Below, in pieces: positions 61,334 through 64,000 of a DNA stretch of 64,000 bases. The notes below the pieces were generated by a model that had not been told where the DNA came from, searched no databases, and saw nothing but the letters and a program-made list of their open reading frames with translations. Both the position numbers and the translations under genes were made by a program. Each line of letters opens with the position of its first letter. Position 1 is the stretch's first letter. The stretch lies in contig CAYFOM010000012.1 in the NCBI GenBank assembly GCA_964344765.1, positions 1-64,000 of the forward strand. The letters run 5' to 3'. This stretch comes from JACNIZ01 sp964344765. GTDB lineage: Bacteria > Planctomycetota > UBA1135.

Positions 61334-62452
61334 ATGATCATCGGCGTCCCCAAGGAAATTAAAACTCTGGAAGCCCGCATTGCGCTAACGCCCGGCGGTG
61401 CTCAAGCTCTGATCGAAGCCGGCCACGAAGTGCTGGTGGAAACCCAAGGCGGTATCGGTAGCGGTTTTGAAGATTCCGACTACACCGCCACCGGAGCACA
61501 GATCCTCGATTCCGCTGACGAATTGTGGCAGCGGGCCGAGATGATTTTGAAGGTCAAAGAGCCTCAGCCCATTGAAGTTAAGCGGGCGCGGCCTGGGCAG
61601 ACCATCTTTACCTACTTCCACTTCGCTGCCGAGCGCGAGCTGACCGAAGGCATGATTGCCACTGGTGCGCATTCCTTCGCCTACGAAACTTTGGAAGAAG
61701 GTCGCACCCTGCCGTTGCTGACGCCGATGAGTGAAGTCGCCGGTCGCATGGCGGTGCAAGAAGGCGCCAAGTATTTGGAAGCGCCGCAAGGTGGCCGCGG
61801 AGTTCTGCTCAGCGGTTTGCCTGGAGTCGAGCCTGCGCACGTCACCATCTTGGGTGGTGGAGTGGTCGGTACCAACGCAGCCTGGATGGCCGCCGGCCTG
61901 GGTGCACGCGTCACCATTGTCGACGTCAACCTGGACCGCTTGCGTTATTTGGAAGACGTGATGCCGGCCAACGTGACCACGGTGTTCTCGACGCGCCCGA
62001 ACATCCTGACCCTGCTCGAACGCACCGACCTGCTGATCGGTGCCGTCTTGATTCCCGGTGCGCGCGCGCCGAAGTTGGTCACCAAAGAAGACTTGGTCAT
62101 CATGCCCAAGGGCTCGGTGGTCGTCGACGTTGCCGTTGACCAAGGTGGTTGCATCGAAACTTGCAAGCCGACCACTCACGACAATCCGACCTACGTCGTC
62201 AACGATGTCATTCACTACTGCGTCGCCAACATGCCCGGCGCGGTGCCGCGTACCAGCACCTTTGGCCTGACCAACGCGACGTTGCCGTGGGTTTTGAAGC
62301 TCGCCAAGATGGGGCCAAAAGCTGCGGTGTTGGATAGCCACCAAATGGCGACTGCGGCGAACACCATCAATGGTCAACTGACCTGCGAAGCCGTTGCCGA
62401 TGCCTTCGACCTGCCTTGGGTGCCGGCGAAGGAAGCCGTCGCTGTTCTTTAA
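61334..62452 (+). CDS. ald: Alanine dehydrogenase
   Basis: Catalyses reversible NAD-dependent oxidative deamination of alanine to pyruvate. The 372-residue protein starts MIIGVPKEIKTLEARIAL, typical of Ald, with catalytic K75 (LKVKEPQP) and H96 (TYFHFAAE), the Rossmann motif ILGGGVVGTNAAWMAAGLGA near residue 175, and VDVAVDQGGCIET. It connects to pyruvate metabolism (pyk). A 120-base divergent gap to yggS precedes it; a TATGAT box near 61242 could be part of a promoter but has no convincing -35. Confidence 0.95.
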   Translation: MIIGVPKEIKTLEARIALTPGGAQALIEAGHEVLVETQGGIGSGFEDSDYTATGAQILDSADELWQRAEMILKVKEPQPIEVKRARPGQTIFTYFHFAAERELTEGMIATGAHSFAYETLEEGRTLPLLTPMSEVAGRMAVQEGAKYLEAPQGGRGVLLSGLPGVEPAHVTILGGGVVGTNAAWMAAGLGARVTIVDVNLDRLRYLEDVMPANVTTVFSTRPNILTLLERTDLLIGAVLIPGARAPKLVTKEDLVIMPKGSVVVDVAVDQGGCIETCKPTTHDNPTYVVNDVIHYCVANMPGAVPRTSTFGLTNATLPWVLKLAKMGPKAAVLDSHQMATAANTINGQLTCEAVADAFDLPWVPAKEAVAVL

Positions 62453-62472
62453 GTCACGGTTAGACTGACCGC

Positions 62473-63279
62473 ATGAGCCCCTTGATCGCCCTGTTGCTAC
62501 TGGCAGTGATCCAGGGGCTCACTGAGTATCTACCGGTTTCGTCATCCGGTCACTTGGTGCTCGGCCGTCTCCTTTCCGGCGAAGATGACGTCTTGCCGAC
62601 CGGCGCCGTCATCGAGGTTTGGTTGCACCTGGGCACGCTGCTGGCGGTGTTGCTTTTTTACCGTGAACGCATCCTCAAATTGGCCAGCGGTGTGTTGGGC
62701 AAAGGCGAGGAGGTTGGGGAACAACGGCGCTTGTTCGGATTGCTGATCTTGGGGTCGATCCCAGCCGGTTTGGTCGGCGTTCTATTTGAAAGTCAACTCG
62801 AAGTGCTTTTTAGCGATCCTACTCCGGTGGGGGTGGCGCTGCTGTTGACCGGCACCATTTTGTGGGCGTCGCGATCCATTCCGGATCGCCAAGGCAAGCT
62901 TGCCAAACTCACTATTGCCGGTGCGTTGATCATTGGCTTAGTGCAGGCGATGGCCATCGCGCCAGGGATTTCGCGTTCCGGCGTAACCATTGTCGCTGGT
63001 TTAGTGCTCGGCCTCAGCGTCGAAGCCGCCGCAGCCTTTTCCTTCCTGCTGTCGATCCCCGCGATCCTCGGCGCTGCGGTACTCAAAGTGCCCAAAATTT
63101 TCGCCGATGACGCTACCGTTCAAGTGCCGACGCTACATCTACTGCTTAGCTTCGTCACCGCCTTCGTCGTCGGCCTAGCTGCGCTCGGCATGTTGCTTTG
63201 GCTGGCGCGCAGCCAGAAGCTGAGCTGGTTCGCACCCTATTGTTGGGCGGCTGGCGTGCTCGCCATTTCGATGGGCTGA
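62473..63279 (+). CDS. uppP: Undecaprenyl-diphosphatase UppP (BacA)
   Basis: Membrane enzyme that dephosphorylates undecaprenyl diphosphate to recycle the carrier for peptidoglycan and other glycans. The 268-residue protein has the two active-site signatures: QGLTEYLPVSSSGHLVLG near the start and APGISRSGVTIVAGL in the second half, within about seven membrane helices. It is 20 bases after ald and converges with the amidase gene two bases away, giving a small cell-wall grouping. Confidence 0.95.
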   Translation: MSPLIALLLLAVIQGLTEYLPVSSSGHLVLGRLLSGEDDVLPTGAVIEVWLHLGTLLAVLLFYRERILKLASGVLGKGEEVGEQRRLFGLLILGSIPAGLVGVLFESQLEVLFSDPTPVGVALLLTGTILWASRSIPDRQGKLAKLTIAGALIIGLVQAMAIAPGISRSGVTIVAGLVLGLSVEAAAAFSFLLSIPAILGAAVLKVPKIFADDATVQVPTLHLLLSFVTAFVVGLAALGMLLWLARSQKLSWFAPYCWAAGVLAISMG

Positions 63280-63281
63280 GC

Positions 63282-64000
63282 CTAGTGACCGCCGCGGCGG
63301 TCGTGCACCCACTCTTGCAGGAAGGGGCCAGGGCAGGCGGTTTCCTTCAGGTCTTGGTGACCCCAAATCTGCTTGTTGGCAATGCCGTAGTGCGTTTGCA
63401 GCGCGGATACCAGCCGATCCAATGCCGCCATCTGGTCAGCCGAAGGCTTTTGAGCGATGGCATAGGAATCGCCGCGTTCCGGTTGCGGAAAGAAGTTGCC
63501 CATTAAGCAGATCCCAATGTTGCCGCGGTTCAACTCACTGTTGCCGGCGTGCGCGCCTTGGGCATGCAACGGGCGGCCTTCCAAGACGCGGCCACCTTGA
63601 TCGATCAAGAAGTGGTAGCCCAAGTCAGCCCAGCCTTCGCCTTGCTGGTGCATGCGCTGTAAATCGCGCATCTCGCGATAGCTATCCGCCAAGCGCACAG
63701 TGTTCGCCGGTTCGGCGGTGTGGTGCACGGTCAAACGGAACGGGCGCGCCATCGGGTCGTGGTTGGCCAACAATGGGGCCGCACCCCATTCGCGACGGCC
63801 GACGTCGGCGAAGGCCGGACGTGATCCGTTGACGGAAGCCACGCGCGTTTGCACATCGCTGCCCAAATAGGGCTGCAGGCGGGCCAGCATTGCGCCGTCG
63901 GTTTGCGGTAAGGCTTTGCCGCTGGCGTACAGGTACAAGAAGTTGCACTCGGCACCCTCCGGACCGTTCAGCCCGGATTTGGCCAATTGCAGGTGGGTGC
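63282..64000 (-). CDS. N-acetylmuramoyl-L-alanine amidase (PGRP/amidase-2 type), 5' end outside the window
   Basis: At least 239 residues of an amidase-2 domain that cuts the sugar-peptide bond in peptidoglycan. Zinc-site pieces are visible: the first histidine in LTVHHTAEPAN, YHFLIDQGGRVLEGRP, and the second in IWGHQDLKETACPGP with the terminal Cys-Pro-Gly. The region ahead (NGPEGAECNFLYLY) is not part of the core. The frame stays open to the window edge (residues THLQ precede the TTG at 63986), so the gene probably starts beyond 64000. The mature N-terminus and signal cannot be seen. Confidence 0.85.
   Translation of the reverse strand, partial: THLQLAKSGLNGPEGAECNFLYLYASGKALPQTDGAMLARLQPYLGSDVQTRVASVNGSRPAFADVGRREWGAAPLLANHDPMARPFRLTVHHTAEPANTVRLADSYREMRDLQRMHQQGEGWADLGYHFLIDQGGRVLEGRPLHAQGAHAGNSELNRGNIGICLMGNFFPQPERGDSYAIAQKPSADQMAALDRLVSALQTHYGIANKQIWGHQDLKETACPGPFLQEWVHDRRGGH

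Overview
The window is a gene-dense, G+C-rich stretch of bacterial chromosome holding about 57 protein genes. I saw no rRNA, tRNA, CRISPR array or insertion sequence. The organism is most likely a member of the Planctomycetota. The evidence is a PSD1-type/DUF1552 pair at the left edge, two secreted paralogs with a C-terminal Cys-containing domain of a kind I associate with that phylum, a serine/threonine kinase with an extracytoplasmic half, a zinc-ribbon/TM/HEAT protein, and a Gram-negative envelope (Kdo transferase, YajC, type II secretion, lipoprotein signal peptidase). This assignment is inference. Start codons are often GTG or TTG, Shine-Dalgarno sequences are mostly weak, and genes are tightly packed with many ATGA/GTGA overlaps.

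Layout. 1-3.4 kb: end of a PSD1-like gene, a DUF1552 Tat-exported protein and two secreted paralogs. 3.4-11.9 kb: xerD facing dksA-like/lspA/pyrD, then secA, waaA and metK. 12-24.3 kb: ahcY, a lone prepilin, miaB, ribD, a HEAGH lipoprotein, yajC-yraN on the minus strand, mnmA, a HEAT protein, mdh, pyk and a displaced rpmH (46 aa). 24.4-33 kb: sucCD, an MnmD-like methyltransferase, tatA, mobA, a polyprenyl synthase and a large ResB/CcsA pair for cytochrome c assembly. 33.05-33.56 kb: the only long non-coding gap, with two long palindromes in inverted orientation around a bidirectional terminator. 33.6-38.8 kb: folD, a rhomboid protease, a large secreted protein of unknown function and serS. 38.8-46.5 kb: a minus-strand type II secretion/pseudopilus operon (D-E-F-G-H-I-J). 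46.6-52.7 kb: a PTS IIA protein, a Sua5/LMW-phosphatase fusion, a histidine kinase and an NtrC-type regulator with a repeat linker, then dnaK. 52.8-57.3 kb: an ABC transporter operon of GldA/F/G type plus DUF4340. 57.3-64 kb: a yggS-kinase-purN operon on the minus strand, ald, uppP and a PGRP-type amidase cut by the window edge.

How the genes fit together. Several sets share a process although they are scattered: SAM supply and recycling (metK, ahcY) with SAM users (miaB, MnmD-like); tRNA modification (miaB, mnmA, MnmD-like, Sua5); central carbon metabolism (pyk, mdh, sucCD, ald); export and envelope (secA, yajC, tatA, lspA, the Gsp operon, waaA, uppP, amidase); and respiration (ResB/CcsA, polyprenyl synthase).

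Most of the window is ordinary housekeeping. The signals most worth a second look are the inverted palindrome pair at 33072-33542, the Sua5-phosphatase fusion, the HEAGH lipoprotein, the tandem-repeat linker in the NtrC-type regulator, the displaced rpmH, and the yggS-kinase-purN operon.
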